Shown here piece after piece: positions 9,015 through 16,601 of a stretch of DNA of 26,554 nucleotides. Made by a program: the position numbers and the translations under genes. Position 1 is the stretch's first letter. Every line of letters starts with the position of its first letter. The stretch is from JALTDM01 sp964421355 (lineage in GTDB: Bacteria; Bacteroidota; Bacteroidia; Bacteroidales; JALTDM01), in contig CAYQWX010000022.1 of the NCBI GenBank assembly GCA_964421355.1, forward strand, positions 1-26,554, given 5' to 3'. The notes under the pieces are model-generated. The model searched no databases, was not told where the DNA came from, and saw nothing but the letters and a program-made list of their open reading frames with translations.

Positions 9015-9821
9015 ATGGAAAATCAAATACAAGACATAATAACAAAGGCTTTGGTAGTAGCTCGTGAAGCAGGAACATTTTTAAGAAATGAAATAGGTAG
9101 AATATCACATAAAGATATACAAACTAAGGGTACTCACGATTTTGTAACTTATGTAGATAAAACATCGGAATCTATTTTGGTAGAAAAACTTAAACAGATT
9201 ACTCCAAATGCAGGATTCATAACAGAAGAAAAAACCGTAAAAACAGAATTAAACAAAGAACTTGTATGGATAATAGACCCACTTGACGGTACTACAAATT
9301 ATATTCACAAACTGGCACCTTACTCCATAAGCATTGCTCTATTACAAAACAACAAATTATGTGGAGGCATAATATACGAAGTATCCCACAACGAAATGTT
9401 TTATGCATGGAAAAACGGAGGTGCATTCCTTAATGGCAATCAAATAAAAGTATCAAATACTTCAAAAGTATATGATTCTCTTATTGCAACTGGATTTCCG
9501 TTCAGAGATTACAGCCTTTTGGATAACTATATGAATACACTTAAATATTTTATGGAAAAATCTCTCGGACTACGCCGTCTTGGCAGTGCAGCAGTAGATC
9601 TTGCCTATGTTGCTTGCGGTAGATTTGATGCTTTTTATGAATACAGTTTAAAAAGTTGGGATGTTGCAGCAGGAGCATTCATTGTACAAGAAGCCGGTGG
9701 AAAAATATCCGATTTCAAAGGTGGAGAAAATTATTTATTCGGAGAAGAAATAATCGCAGCTAATTCCTTAATATACAATGAGTTCTCAACTATAATTAAA
9801 AATATTCTTTTTAAAAAATAA
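9015..9821 (+). CDS. Inositol-monophosphatase family phosphatase (SuhB/CysQ-like)
   Basis: A 268-residue soluble Mg2+-dependent phosphatase of the inositol monophosphatase family, which removes phosphate from sugar- or inositol-phosphates or, in relatives, from 3'-phosphoadenosine compounds. The three metal-site motifs are intact: the acidic pair E71-E72 in GFITEEKT; D88-P-L-D91-G-T-T in WIIDPLDGTTNYIH; and W215-D216 in SWDVAAGAFIVQEAGG. Length is normal. The SuhB-like general fold is clear, but the sequence does not separate inositol phosphatase from fructose-1,6-bisphosphatase-like or CysQ-like activity. The gene starts 6 bp after the exporter gene, and its stop is followed by a 78-bp gap before the DUF4783 gene. 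Confidence 0.9.
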   Translation: MENQIQDIITKALVVAREAGTFLRNEIGRISHKDIQTKGTHDFVTYVDKTSESILVEKLKQITPNAGFITEEKTVKTELNKELVWIIDPLDGTTNYIHKLAPYSISIALLQNNKLCGGIIYEVSHNEMFYAWKNGGAFLNGNQIKVSNTSKVYDSLIATGFPFRDYSLLDNYMNTLKYFMEKSLGLRRLGSAAVDLAYVACGRFDAFYEYSLKSWDVAAGAFIVQEAGGKISDFKGGENYLFGEEIIAANSLIYNEFSTIIKNILFKK

Positions 9822-9899
9822 TTTACTAATATTCTATGTGTCAAATAAAAAAATTATATTAGCATAAAATTTGTAATAACATACCAAAAAACAAATATT

Positions 9900-10304
9900 A
9901 TGAAAAAGTTACTTCTTGTATTAACTGTTGCTTTGATAAGCACGACATTTGCACAATCTCAATGTAAAGATCCTTACAAAAGCACAATAACATCTATCAA
10001 CAAGGCATTACAAATAGGAAATGTAGATGAAATATCAAATCATTTTGCCGCTACTATAGATGCATCAATACTATCAAAAGAAGGTATTTTTAGTGCAAGT
10101 CAAACAAAAAACATATTAAAAGACTTCTTTAAGCAGCACAAACCTAAAAGTTTTGAATTATTGCATTCAAGCGGTAAAAACGATTCTAAATATTGCATAG
10201 GAAATTTAGAAACTAATAACGGAACATTCAGAGTATTTTATATAATAAAAAACAGTGTAACCTTGCCTCTTATCACTCAATTTAGAATAGAAGAAAAGAA
10301 TTAA
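9900..10304 (+). CDS. Exported DUF4783 protein
   Basis: A 134-residue secreted or periplasmic protein matching the DUF4783 family, which is found in Bacteroidota and has no assigned function. Seen: a signal peptide (about residues 1-18, cleavage after FA in TTFAQSQC); a mature part of about 115 residues built like a small alpha+beta barrel (SnoaL/NTF2-like appearance) with ISNHFAATIDASI, GIFSASQTKNILKDFF, KPKSFELLHSSGKND, and strand segments FRVFYIIK and TQFRIEE at the end. There is a cysteine at residue 22 of the precursor, but no lipobox. It lies 4 bp before nadC. From memory, DUF4783 and nadC are neighbours in other genomes of this phylum, so a shared transcript is likely although a shared role is unknown. 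Confidence 0.8.
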   Translation: MKKLLLVLTVALISTTFAQSQCKDPYKSTITSINKALQIGNVDEISNHFAATIDASILSKEGIFSASQTKNILKDFFKQHKPKSFELLHSSGKNDSKYCIGNLETNNGTFRVFYIIKNSVTLPLITQFRIEEKN

Positions 10305-10308
10305 AAAG

Positions 10309-11157
10309 ATGACAGAATTTGATAAATGGTTAAAAGAACTTATAGAAAAAGCTTTTGAAGAAGATATAAAAACAGGAGACCATACTTCACTTGCTTGTAT
10401 CCCTCCGCAAACTCATGGCAAAGCAAAATTACTTATCAAAGAAGAAGGAGTACTTGCTGGTATGGAAATAGCGAAAAAAGTATTCCTGTATTGCGACCCC
10501 TCCTTAAAAATAACACAACTGTTAAATGATGGTGATAAAGTAAAAAACGGAGATATAGGTTTATTTGTAGAAGGGAGTGTACTCTCAATACTAAAATCAG
10601 AACGATTAGTGCTTAATATAATGCAACGAATGAGTGGTATTGCTACTCTTACCAACAAGTTTGTAGAAGCGGTGAAAGACACAAATGCCAAAATATTGGA
10701 CACACGTAAAACAACCCCTACACTACGATATTTGGAAAAACTTGCCGTAAAAATAGGAGGTGGACACAATCATAGAATGGGACTTTACGACATGATAATG
10801 ATAAAAGACAACCACATAGACTATGCAGGTGGAATTAAGCAAGCAATAACTAAAGTAAATGACTACTTGCAAAAACATAACTTACCCTTAAAAATAGAAA
10901 TAGAAGCACGGAATTTATCAGAAGTTGAAACAATATTGCAAACAGGAAGCATAGACCGAATAATGTTAGACAACTTTTCAATAGAAGACACTATAAAAGC
11001 GGTAAAACTAATTAATAAAACTGTAGAAACAGAATCATCAGGTGGTATTGGCTTACACAATGTAAGAGATTATGCATTATGCGGAGTAGATTATATATCC
11101 GTAGGAGCTCTCACTCATAAATTTCAAAGCTTGGATATAAGCCTTAAAGCAATATAA
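10309..11157 (+). CDS. nadC: Nicotinate-nucleotide pyrophosphorylase (quinolinate phosphoribosyltransferase)
   Basis: NadC of 282 residues, the cytoplasmic enzyme that converts quinolinate and phosphoribosyl pyrophosphate to nicotinate mononucleotide, CO2 and PPi in de novo NAD synthesis. Seen: the N-terminal alpha/beta domain; LNIMQRMSGIAT (102-113); the substrate-binding DTRKTTP around 131-137; GGGHNHRMGLYDMIMIKDNH at 150-169 with the Arg, His and Lys ligands of the family; IEIEARN; IMLDNFS; and a closing GGIGLHNVRDYALCGVDYIS barrel strand. Length is standard. nadA and nadB are not in the window. It is convergent with aroC, with only 5 bp between the stop codons. Confidence 0.97.
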   Translation: MTEFDKWLKELIEKAFEEDIKTGDHTSLACIPPQTHGKAKLLIKEEGVLAGMEIAKKVFLYCDPSLKITQLLNDGDKVKNGDIGLFVEGSVLSILKSERLVLNIMQRMSGIATLTNKFVEAVKDTNAKILDTRKTTPTLRYLEKLAVKIGGGHNHRMGLYDMIMIKDNHIDYAGGIKQAITKVNDYLQKHNLPLKIEIEARNLSEVETILQTGSIDRIMLDNFSIEDTIKAVKLINKTVETESSGGIGLHNVRDYALCGVDYISVGALTHKFQSLDISLKAI

Positions 11158-11177
11158 AATTGTTATTTTATCGCTTT
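11146..11177. terminator. Probable bidirectional terminator hairpin shared by nadC and aroC
   Basis: AAAGC (11146-11150) pairs with GCTTT (11173-11177), and ATAAAAT (11154-11160) with ATTTTAT (11165-11171), around a TGTT loop, with an internal AAT/C mismatch. A T run follows on the + strand (TTTTT at 11175-11179). The hairpin contains the nadC stop (TAA 11155-11157) and the aroC stop (TTA 11163-11165). The stem is AT-rich, so termination strength is uncertain. Confidence 0.5.
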
Positions 11178-12236
11178 TTGTCTTAAAAGCATATCCGCAA
11201 GCACAATGGCAGTCATACTTTCTACAATAACAACAGCTCGTGGTAATACCGTAACATCATGCCTTCCTTGTGGAATATAACTAACTTCTCTGCCGGCGGA
11301 ATCAACCGTATTTTGTTCTACAAATACGGTAGAAACAGGCTTAAATACCACATTAAAGACTATATCCGCTCCCGTGCTAATTCCTCCTATTATTCCACCA
11401 TTATTATTAGTTTTAGTTGTAATTTTTCCACCTCTATTTACAAAAATATCATTTGCCTCCGTTCCTGTCATTCGTGCAAAATTAAATCCTGCTCCAAACT
11501 CAATTCCTTTTGCCGCAGGAATAGATAAAACTGCTTTGGCTATCTCCGCTTCCAATTTATCAAATACAGGTTCTCCCAACCCTGCTAATACATTTTTACA
11601 AACTACGGTAATAATTCCTCCTGCCGTATCTCCTTTTTCTTTCAATTTTTTCAATTTCTTTACCGCTTTGTTTTCTGCTATAGCATCGGGCATCTGTAAT
11701 ATTGAATCGTTTAACATATCAGGATTAAAATCAGCATTTAACACATTTGCTTTTATTCCTGCAATTTCAGACACATAACCCATACAAATCAAATTTTCTT
11801 GTCTCAATATCATTTTGGCAAAAGCACCAGCTACCACCCTGGCAACAGTTTCACGAGCAGAAGCCCTTCCTCCTCCTCTATAGTCACGAATACCATATTT
11901 AACTTCATACCCATAGTCTGCATGTGAAGGACGGTAAATATTTTTTATACTTTCATAGTCTTGTGAACGCACATCGTTATTTCTAATACCAAAAGCAATA
12001 GGAGTTCCCAATGTCTTTCCTTCAAATATCCCTGAAAAAAACTCAACTTTATCATCCTCCACTCGTTTAGTAGAAAACAAATACGCTCCTCCTTTTCTCC
12101 GAGACAATTCACTATTTATAAGTACATAATCCACATTTATTCCTGCAGGACACCCATCTATTACACCTCCTATCATTGCACCGTGAGACTCTCCAAACGA
12201 TGTGAACCTAAATAAAGAACCAATTGTATTTCCCAT
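11163..12236 (-). CDS. aroC: Chorismate synthase
   Basis: AroC of 357 residues, the FMN-dependent cytoplasmic enzyme that converts 5-enolpyruvylshikimate-3-phosphate to chorismate, the last shikimate step. All family signatures are present: the GESHG motif at residues 15-19 (His18); RPSHADYGY at 102-110; RGGGRASARET at 120-130, which holds the FMN and substrate; FNNxGGIIGG-like TKTNNNGGIIGGISTG; and the C-terminal GREVSYIPQGRHD followed by VLPRAVVIVESMTAIVLAD. Length is normal. aroA lies upstream and ends 8 bp before this start, so aroA-aroC is an operon. The 3' end is convergent with nadC. Confidence 0.98.
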   Translation of the reverse strand: MGNTIGSLFRFTSFGESHGAMIGGVIDGCPAGINVDYVLINSELSRRKGGAYLFSTKRVEDDKVEFFSGIFEGKTLGTPIAFGIRNNDVRSQDYESIKNIYRPSHADYGYEVKYGIRDYRGGGRASARETVARVVAGAFAKMILRQENLICMGYVSEIAGIKANVLNADFNPDMLNDSILQMPDAIAENKAVKKLKKLKEKGDTAGGIITVVCKNVLAGLGEPVFDKLEAEIAKAVLSIPAAKGIEFGAGFNFARMTGTEANDIFVNRGGKITTKTNNNGGIIGGISTGADIVFNVVFKPVSTVFVEQNTVDSAGREVSYIPQGRHDVTVLPRAVVIVESMTAIVLADMLLRQKAIK

Positions 12237-12244
12237 AAAATATT

Positions 12245-13441
12245 TTATTTTAATTTTGATAACTCTTCAAAAAAATTAGGAAAAGATTTTTTTACACTAT
12301 CTTTATTTTTTATATCAACTTTCACTCCTGCAATTTTTGCTGCCATAGCCAAAGCCATTGCTATACGATGATCTCTATGAGAATCAACACTTACATTATC
12401 TTTTATTTTTTGTCCTCCTTGTATCAACATTTTATTTCTATCCAATGTTATATTCACGCCCAATTTATTAAACTCATTTATTAAAGCCTCTGCCCTATTA
12501 CTTTCCTTATTAAATAACCTTGATACCCCTACTAATTCCGATACGCCATCGGCAAACATACTATACACAACAAACGGCGGAAATAAATCAGGATTATCGG
12601 TTAAATCAATCTTTAAAGGTAATAAATGTCCTTTATTTATGTAGAGATTTGAATTAATAAAATTATAATCTGCACCCGTATAATTCAACAAAGCAATACA
12701 TCTATCAGCATCTCCCTGCAAAGACGGATAAACAATATTTTTCAATATTATATTTTCTTTTATTAGTCCATAAACAACAAAAAATGCTGCCCCACTCCAA
12801 TCACTTTCTATACTAAGTTTTACTTTAGAAAACTTTTGATTACCAAATATTTTAACCGTATCAACTCCATTAAATTCTATATCAATTCCCGTTTTTCTCA
12901 AAACATCTATAGTCATCTTTATATACGGAATACTTACCGGATTTTGCAATATCAACTCTGTATCATCATTAAGCAAAGTCAAACCAAAAATCAATCCTGA
13001 TACATGCTGTGAAGAAAAAGAAGCATCTATTTTATATGTAGCTTCCCTTATTTGTCCAGACATCTTTGCAGGCAGATATTTATCATCTTTCAAATTTACA
13101 TTTATTCCTAATTTTCCAAGAGCATCTTTTGTTTTTGAAAAATCTCTTTTAAGTAAACTCCCTTTCCCATCTATCTCAAACGATTTTCCAAACACAGGTA
13201 AAGCTCCCATAAGGGCCCTTGCCCAAAACCCCGATTCTCCAACAAAAAAAACAGCTTTTTTATCATTAAGAAAATTATTAAACACTTGTTTAATACCTGT
13301 ATAAACTTTCACATCATCAGCATTAGACATAGCCACAACATCAACTTTCCCCAATGACAACAAATTAGCCAGCAATCCTCTTTGCAACAAACTTTTGGAT
13401 AATGGTATATTTATTTTAGGTATTTCTGCCAAAGTTTTCAT
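12245..13441 (-). CDS. aroA: 3-phosphoshikimate 1-carboxyvinyltransferase (EPSP synthase)
   Basis: EPSP synthase of 398 residues, joining shikimate-3-phosphate and phosphoenolpyruvate in the cytoplasm; its product is the substrate of AroC encoded 8 bp downstream. Seen: LSKS at 14-17 with a conserved R21 (substrate lysine K16); GESGFWAR at about 68-75, where the better-known glyphosate-sensitive class has GNAGTAxR; FSSQHVSGL; SIESDWSGAAFF; the catalytic-aspartate region DNPDLFPPFV; SRLFNKESNRAEAL; and SVDSHRDHRIAMALAMAA near the C terminus. An in-frame TAA lies three codons upstream of ATG 13441, so the start is fixed and the protein begins unusually close to the active-site lysine. It is shorter than the E. 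coli enzyme (about 430) but fits Bacteroidota homologues. Confidence 0.93.
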   Translation of the reverse strand: MKTLAEIPKINIPLSKSLLQRGLLANLLSLGKVDVVAMSNADDVKVYTGIKQVFNNFLNDKKAVFFVGESGFWARALMGALPVFGKSFEIDGKGSLLKRDFSKTKDALGKLGINVNLKDDKYLPAKMSGQIREATYKIDASFSSQHVSGLIFGLTLLNDDTELILQNPVSIPYIKMTIDVLRKTGIDIEFNGVDTVKIFGNQKFSKVKLSIESDWSGAAFFVVYGLIKENIILKNIVYPSLQGDADRCIALLNYTGADYNFINSNLYINKGHLLPLKIDLTDNPDLFPPFVVYSMFADGVSELVGVSRLFNKESNRAEALINEFNKLGVNITLDRNKMLIQGGQKIKDNVSVDSHRDHRIAMALAMAAKIAGVKVDIKNKDSVKKSFPNFFEELSKLK

Positions 13442-13527
13442 AAATACAAATTATGCAAGTGCAATATACATATTTTTTACTTGTTGCTAAAAATACACAA
13501 ATTACTATAATCAATCAAAAAACATTT

Positions 13528-13535
13528 TATCTTTG
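13528..13535 (+). promoter_or_regulatory. Probable -7 promoter box of the peroxiredoxin gene
   Basis: TATCTTTG followed by TA is an exact TAnnTTTG match 30 bp before the ATG at 13566. It lies in the 124-bp divergent region between aroA and this gene. No TTG is present at a suitable distance upstream. Confidence 0.5.
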
Positions 13536-13565
13536 TAGTTATAAAAACAAGAAAAACAAATAACA

Positions 13566-14063
13566 ATGAAACTGGAAATAGGACAACAAGCCCCTGATTT
13601 TTGTTTACCTGAAACAAACGGAAAAGAAATTTGTTTAAAAGATTTGAAAAACAAATGGGTAGTAGTATATTTTTATCCTAAAGATAACACAAGCGGGTGC
13701 ACAAAGGAAGCAATAGATTTTACGGAAAGAAAAAAAGATTTTGACAATTTACAAGTTGAAATAATAGGTATAAGTAAAGATTCCACTGACTCTCATAATA
13801 AATTTGTAAAAAAACACAACTTAGGAATAACATTATTAAGCGACACTGACAAAGAAGTTCACAAAGCTTATGGTGCATGGGGAATAAAAAAAATGTATGG
13901 CAAAGAATCAGAAGGTACCATACGCTCTACATTCATAATTGACCCCGAAGGTAAAATTGCTCATGCTTGGTACAATGTAAAAGTTCATCAAAAAAGAAAA
14001 AACGGCATAGTAAAACATGTAGATATAGTATATGAAAAAATTAAAGAACTAATGGGTAGGTAA
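13566..14063 (+). CDS. bcp: Bcp/PrxQ-type peroxiredoxin (thioredoxin-dependent thiol peroxidase)
   Basis: A 165-residue peroxiredoxin of the Bcp/PrxQ group that reduces H2O2 and organic hydroperoxides with electrons from thioredoxin. Seen: GQQAPDFCLPE at the N-terminus; YFYPKDNTSGCTKEA, with the peroxidatic Cys45 and the preceding Pro/Thr pattern; EIIGISKDS; LLSDTDKEVHKAYGAWG; and GTIRSTFIIDPEG with the active-site Arg. Position 50, which carries the resolving cysteine in E. coli Bcp, is Ile here; the only other cysteines are at 13 and 23. The enzyme therefore looks like a one-Cys form, or uses an unusual resolving residue. It is divergent from aroA and 44 bp before the GWxTD gene. Confidence 0.95.
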   Translation: MKLEIGQQAPDFCLPETNGKEICLKDLKNKWVVVYFYPKDNTSGCTKEAIDFTERKKDFDNLQVEIIGISKDSTDSHNKFVKKHNLGITLLSDTDKEVHKAYGAWGIKKMYGKESEGTIRSTFIIDPEGKIAHAWYNVKVHQKRKNGIVKHVDIVYEKIKELMGR

Positions 14064-14107
14064 AACAATAAGCTGTAATTTATTGCAGACAACAACAACG
14101 CGCATCA

Positions 14108-15724
14108 ATGAAAAAAATAATTTATCTAAGTAGCATATTATTACTATTTTGGCAAACTATTTATGCTCAAACCTCNNNNNNNNNNNNNNNNNNNNNNNNN
14201 NNNNNNNNNNNNNNNNNNNNNNNNNNNNNNNNNNNNNNNNNNNNNNNNNNNNNNNNNNNNNNNNNNNNNNNNNNNCAAACCTCTAAAGACAAACCCTTAT
14301 CTGTATTTTTATATTATGTGCCTTATTATTTACCGGGCACAGACTCAATGTATGTAGAATTATATTTCTCATTCATTGGTAATACTGCAAAATATGTTCC
14401 TATACAAAGTAGTACACAACAAGGATTTCAACCCGAAATAAACATACAAATACTTCTAAAACAAAACGACACAATAGTTGATTTCAAAAAATACCAACTT
14501 AAAGGACCTGTGAAAAAAACCAAGGAAGCACCCTCCCCCAACTTTGTTGATGTGCAACGCTTCAAAATGGCATTCAAACCATATACTTTAGACTTTACAA
14601 TACAAGATGCAAATTCAAATGCCAAACCAATAAAATATAAAGTAAACTTAGACTTTTCAAATTTCTACTCAGACAGTATATTTTTTTCGGGAATAGAATT
14701 TGCAAGTAGCATAAAGCCTGCTAAAATAATAGAAAAACAACAAATGCCAAATTTTATAAAAAATGACTATTTTATTACTCCTTATGTTTCTGACTTTTTC
14801 CCCGAAAGCGAAAAAAAGTTAAAATACTATCTGGAAATATACAATACAGACAAAGTTTTTAACAAAGAACCGTTTTTATTAAAAATGTATTTACAAAACG
14901 CTGATAATTTGGAGATATTACCCAAATATGTATTTTTCGAAAGAGCAAAACCGACACAAGTATTGATAGCATCTAACATTATAGACATAAAAAACTTACC
15001 ATCCGGAAAATATTATCTGGTATTTGAAATAAGAAACAAAAAAAATAGACTAATAACCCAACAACATTATTTATTTGAAAGAAGCAATCCTACTTTAGAC
15101 AAGAAGCTATTAGAAAACATACAAAAAAATGTAAATATAGATACTACATTTGTAGCAAATGTTCCGGCAGACTCCCTTCCATTTTATATTTCATATTTAT
15201 ATCCAATAGCAGATCCAAAAGAACTGAACTACATACGCAATCAAACCAAAGTTCAAGAAATTAAACTTATGAGAAGTTTCCTATATGGATTTTGGCTAAA
15301 ACGTAATCCTAAAAATCCACAAAAAGCATGGAAACAATATCTCGCTCAAGTAAAATATGTAAACAAACACTTCTCTACACAAGTATCCCAAGGATACGAA
15401 ACAGACAGAGGGCGAGTATATTTGCAATATGGTCCTCCCGATGACATACTTACGGAAGAACATGACCCAGGTTTATTACCGTATGAAATATGGTATTACT
15501 ATCATCTAAAAGGTCAAAACAGTGTGAAATTCGTTTTTTATAACCCCGACCTTAATTATAATGGATACCGTCTATTGCATTCTACAGCCAGAGGTGAAGT
15601 ATATATCCCAAATTGGAAAGCATATCTTGACAAACGGTCTAATGTTGGATACGACCCGTATAACAATAGAATAGGTAATTATGTAGGTGGTCATTTAGAC
15701 AGAGACATCATGCCAAATGAATAA
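14108..15724 (+). CDS. Exported GWxTD-domain protein (contains an assembly gap)
   Basis: An exported protein of the GWxTD family, which occurs in Bacteroidota and has no settled function. Seen: a signal peptide at the start (MKKIIYLSSILLLFW, cleavage near IYAQ); a 100-base N run from 14176 to 14275; then a beta-rich middle (LYYVPYYLPG, YVELYFSFIG, FLLKMYLQNA) and the C-terminal signature region, where the motif appears as GYETDRGRVYLQYGPPDD (15392 onward) instead of GWxTD, followed by LPYEIWYYYHL and FVFYNPDLNYNGYRLLHS. Frame is kept across the N run, and joining the flanks at their shared CAAACCTC would give about 502 residues. It overlaps the acyltransferase gene by 8 bp, so these genes are translationally coupled. 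True N-terminal length depends on the gap. Confidence 0.85.
   Translation: MKKIIYLSSILLLFWQTIYAQTXXXXXXXXXXXXXXXXXXXXXXXXXXXXXXXXXXQTSKDKPLSVFLYYVPYYLPGTDSMYVELYFSFIGNTAKYVPIQSSTQQGFQPEINIQILLKQNDTIVDFKKYQLKGPVKKTKEAPSPNFVDVQRFKMAFKPYTLDFTIQDANSNAKPIKYKVNLDFSNFYSDSIFFSGIEFASSIKPAKIIEKQQMPNFIKNDYFITPYVSDFFPESEKKLKYYLEIYNTDKVFNKEPFLLKMYLQNADNLEILPKYVFFERAKPTQVLIASNIIDIKNLPSGKYYLVFEIRNKKNRLITQQHYLFERSNPTLDKKLLENIQKNVNIDTTFVANVPADSLPFYISYLYPIADPKELNYIRNQTKVQEIKLMRSFLYGFWLKRNPKNPQKAWKQYLAQVKYVNKHFSTQVSQGYETDRGRVYLQYGPPDDILTEEHDPGLLPYEIWYYYHLKGQNSVKFVFYNPDLNYNGYRLLHSTARGEVYIPNWKAYLDKRSNVGYDPYNNRIGNYVGGHLDRDIMPNE
14176..14275. other. Assembly gap of 100 N
   Basis: Exactly 100 unknown bases, the conventional placeholder for a scaffold gap of unknown size. 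It lies just after the signal-peptide codons of the GWxTD gene. The eight bases before it (14168-14175) and the eight after it (14276-14283) are both CAAACCTC, in the same codon phase. Confidence 0.97.
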
Positions 15725-16601
15725 AATAACTGGGAAAATAACTATCGGAATAATATATCTGTTTGCCATACAACCGCTATTTTTATTACGGCGTTGGCGT
15801 GATTTACTATTTTTTACCATATTTCATATAACAAAATATCGTAGAAATGTAGTTTGGGAAAACTTAAAAAATTCATTTCCTCAAAAACAAAACAAAGAAC
15901 TTAAACAAATAGAAAAAAAATTTTACAAACATTTATCAAATTTAATAATAGAAAGCCTGATTTTTTTTAGAATATCACCCCAAAACATGCTAAAACGCAT
16001 ATACTTCAAAAACATAGATTTACTTAATGAATTACATAAAAAAAACAAACGTATTGTATTAGTTATGGGACATTATGGCATGTGGGAATGGATGTTGGCA
16101 ATGCCACTTATAATGAACCATACAGGCGTAGTAATTTACAAGCCACTAAATGACAAATTTTTTAATGAATATATGAAAAAAAAGCGTGTCCGTTTTGGAG
16201 GCTATGCTTTTGCAATGAAAGAAACATTAAGAGGACTTATAAACCTTTCACGAAAACCTAATCCTTGGTTAGCCGCATTTGTGGCGGACCAAACCCCTAC
16301 CGCCAATGAAATAAACTACTGGATAAAATTTCTTAATCAAGATACTCCCGTATTTTTAGGACCCGAAAAACTTGCAAAACGCTTTGATGCAGCAGTAGTA
16401 TATGCAGAAATGACACCACGCAAGCACAACAAATACAATGTGCAGTTCAAACTCATTACCGAATCACCAAACGAAACACAAGAAGGAGAAATAACTAAAC
16501 ATTTTCACACTTTACTGGAAAACACAATAAACAATGCTCCCGAATACTGGTTATGGTCACATAGAAGATGGAAACACAAACACCTGAAAGACAAAAAATA
16601 A
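15717..16601 (+). CDS. LpxL/HtrB-type lipid acyltransferase
   Basis: A 294-residue membrane-associated acyltransferase of the lipid A (LpxL/HtrB/LpxM) family, expected to transfer an acyl chain from acyl-ACP to lipid A or a related lipid at the inner leaflet of the cytoplasmic membrane. Seen: an N-terminal hydrophobic anchor (about 5-38); the HxxxxE catalytic pair H119/E124 in MGHYGMWEW; the VADQTPT region; GPEKLAKRFDAAVVYAEM, matching the substrate-binding loop; and ENTINNAPEYWLWSHRRWK at the C-terminus, a hallmark of the family. Its ATG lies inside the GWxTD stop region (8-bp overlap), and the stop overlaps the next start as TAATG. Whether it acts on lipid A or on ornithine/phospholipid-type substrates cannot be told. 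Confidence 0.9.
   Translation: MNKITGKITIGIIYLFAIQPLFLLRRWRDLLFFTIFHITKYRRNVVWENLKNSFPQKQNKELKQIEKKFYKHLSNLIIESLIFFRISPQNMLKRIYFKNIDLLNELHKKNKRIVLVMGHYGMWEWMLAMPLIMNHTGVVIYKPLNDKFFNEYMKKKRVRFGGYAFAMKETLRGLINLSRKPNPWLAAFVADQTPTANEINYWIKFLNQDTPVFLGPEKLAKRFDAAVVYAEMTPRKHNKYNVQFKLITESPNETQEGEITKHFHTLLENTINNAPEYWLWSHRRWKHKHLKDKK

Noticed and set aside
8621..9108. Two overlapping minus-strand ORFs of about 130 codons opposite the exporter and the phosphatase.
   Set aside because: They are antisense shadows of AT-rich genes: hydrophobic, leucine- or isoleucine-rich, without family features.
9822..9899. CTAATAT / ATATTAG inverted repeat as a terminator after the phosphatase gene.
   Set aside because: The arms are 7 bp and AT-only, the loop is about 28 bases, and no T run follows.
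14073..14092. CTGTAA-TTTA-TTGCAG hairpin after bcp as a terminator.
   Set aside because: The stem is 6 bp with a wobble pair, and is followed by ACAACAAC rather than T residues.
16568..16600. Upstream ATG adding 11 residues to the DUF5686 protein.
   Set aside because: It would place polar residues ahead of the signal peptide and overlap the acyltransferase by 34 bp; the ATG at 16601 gives a clean TAATG junction.
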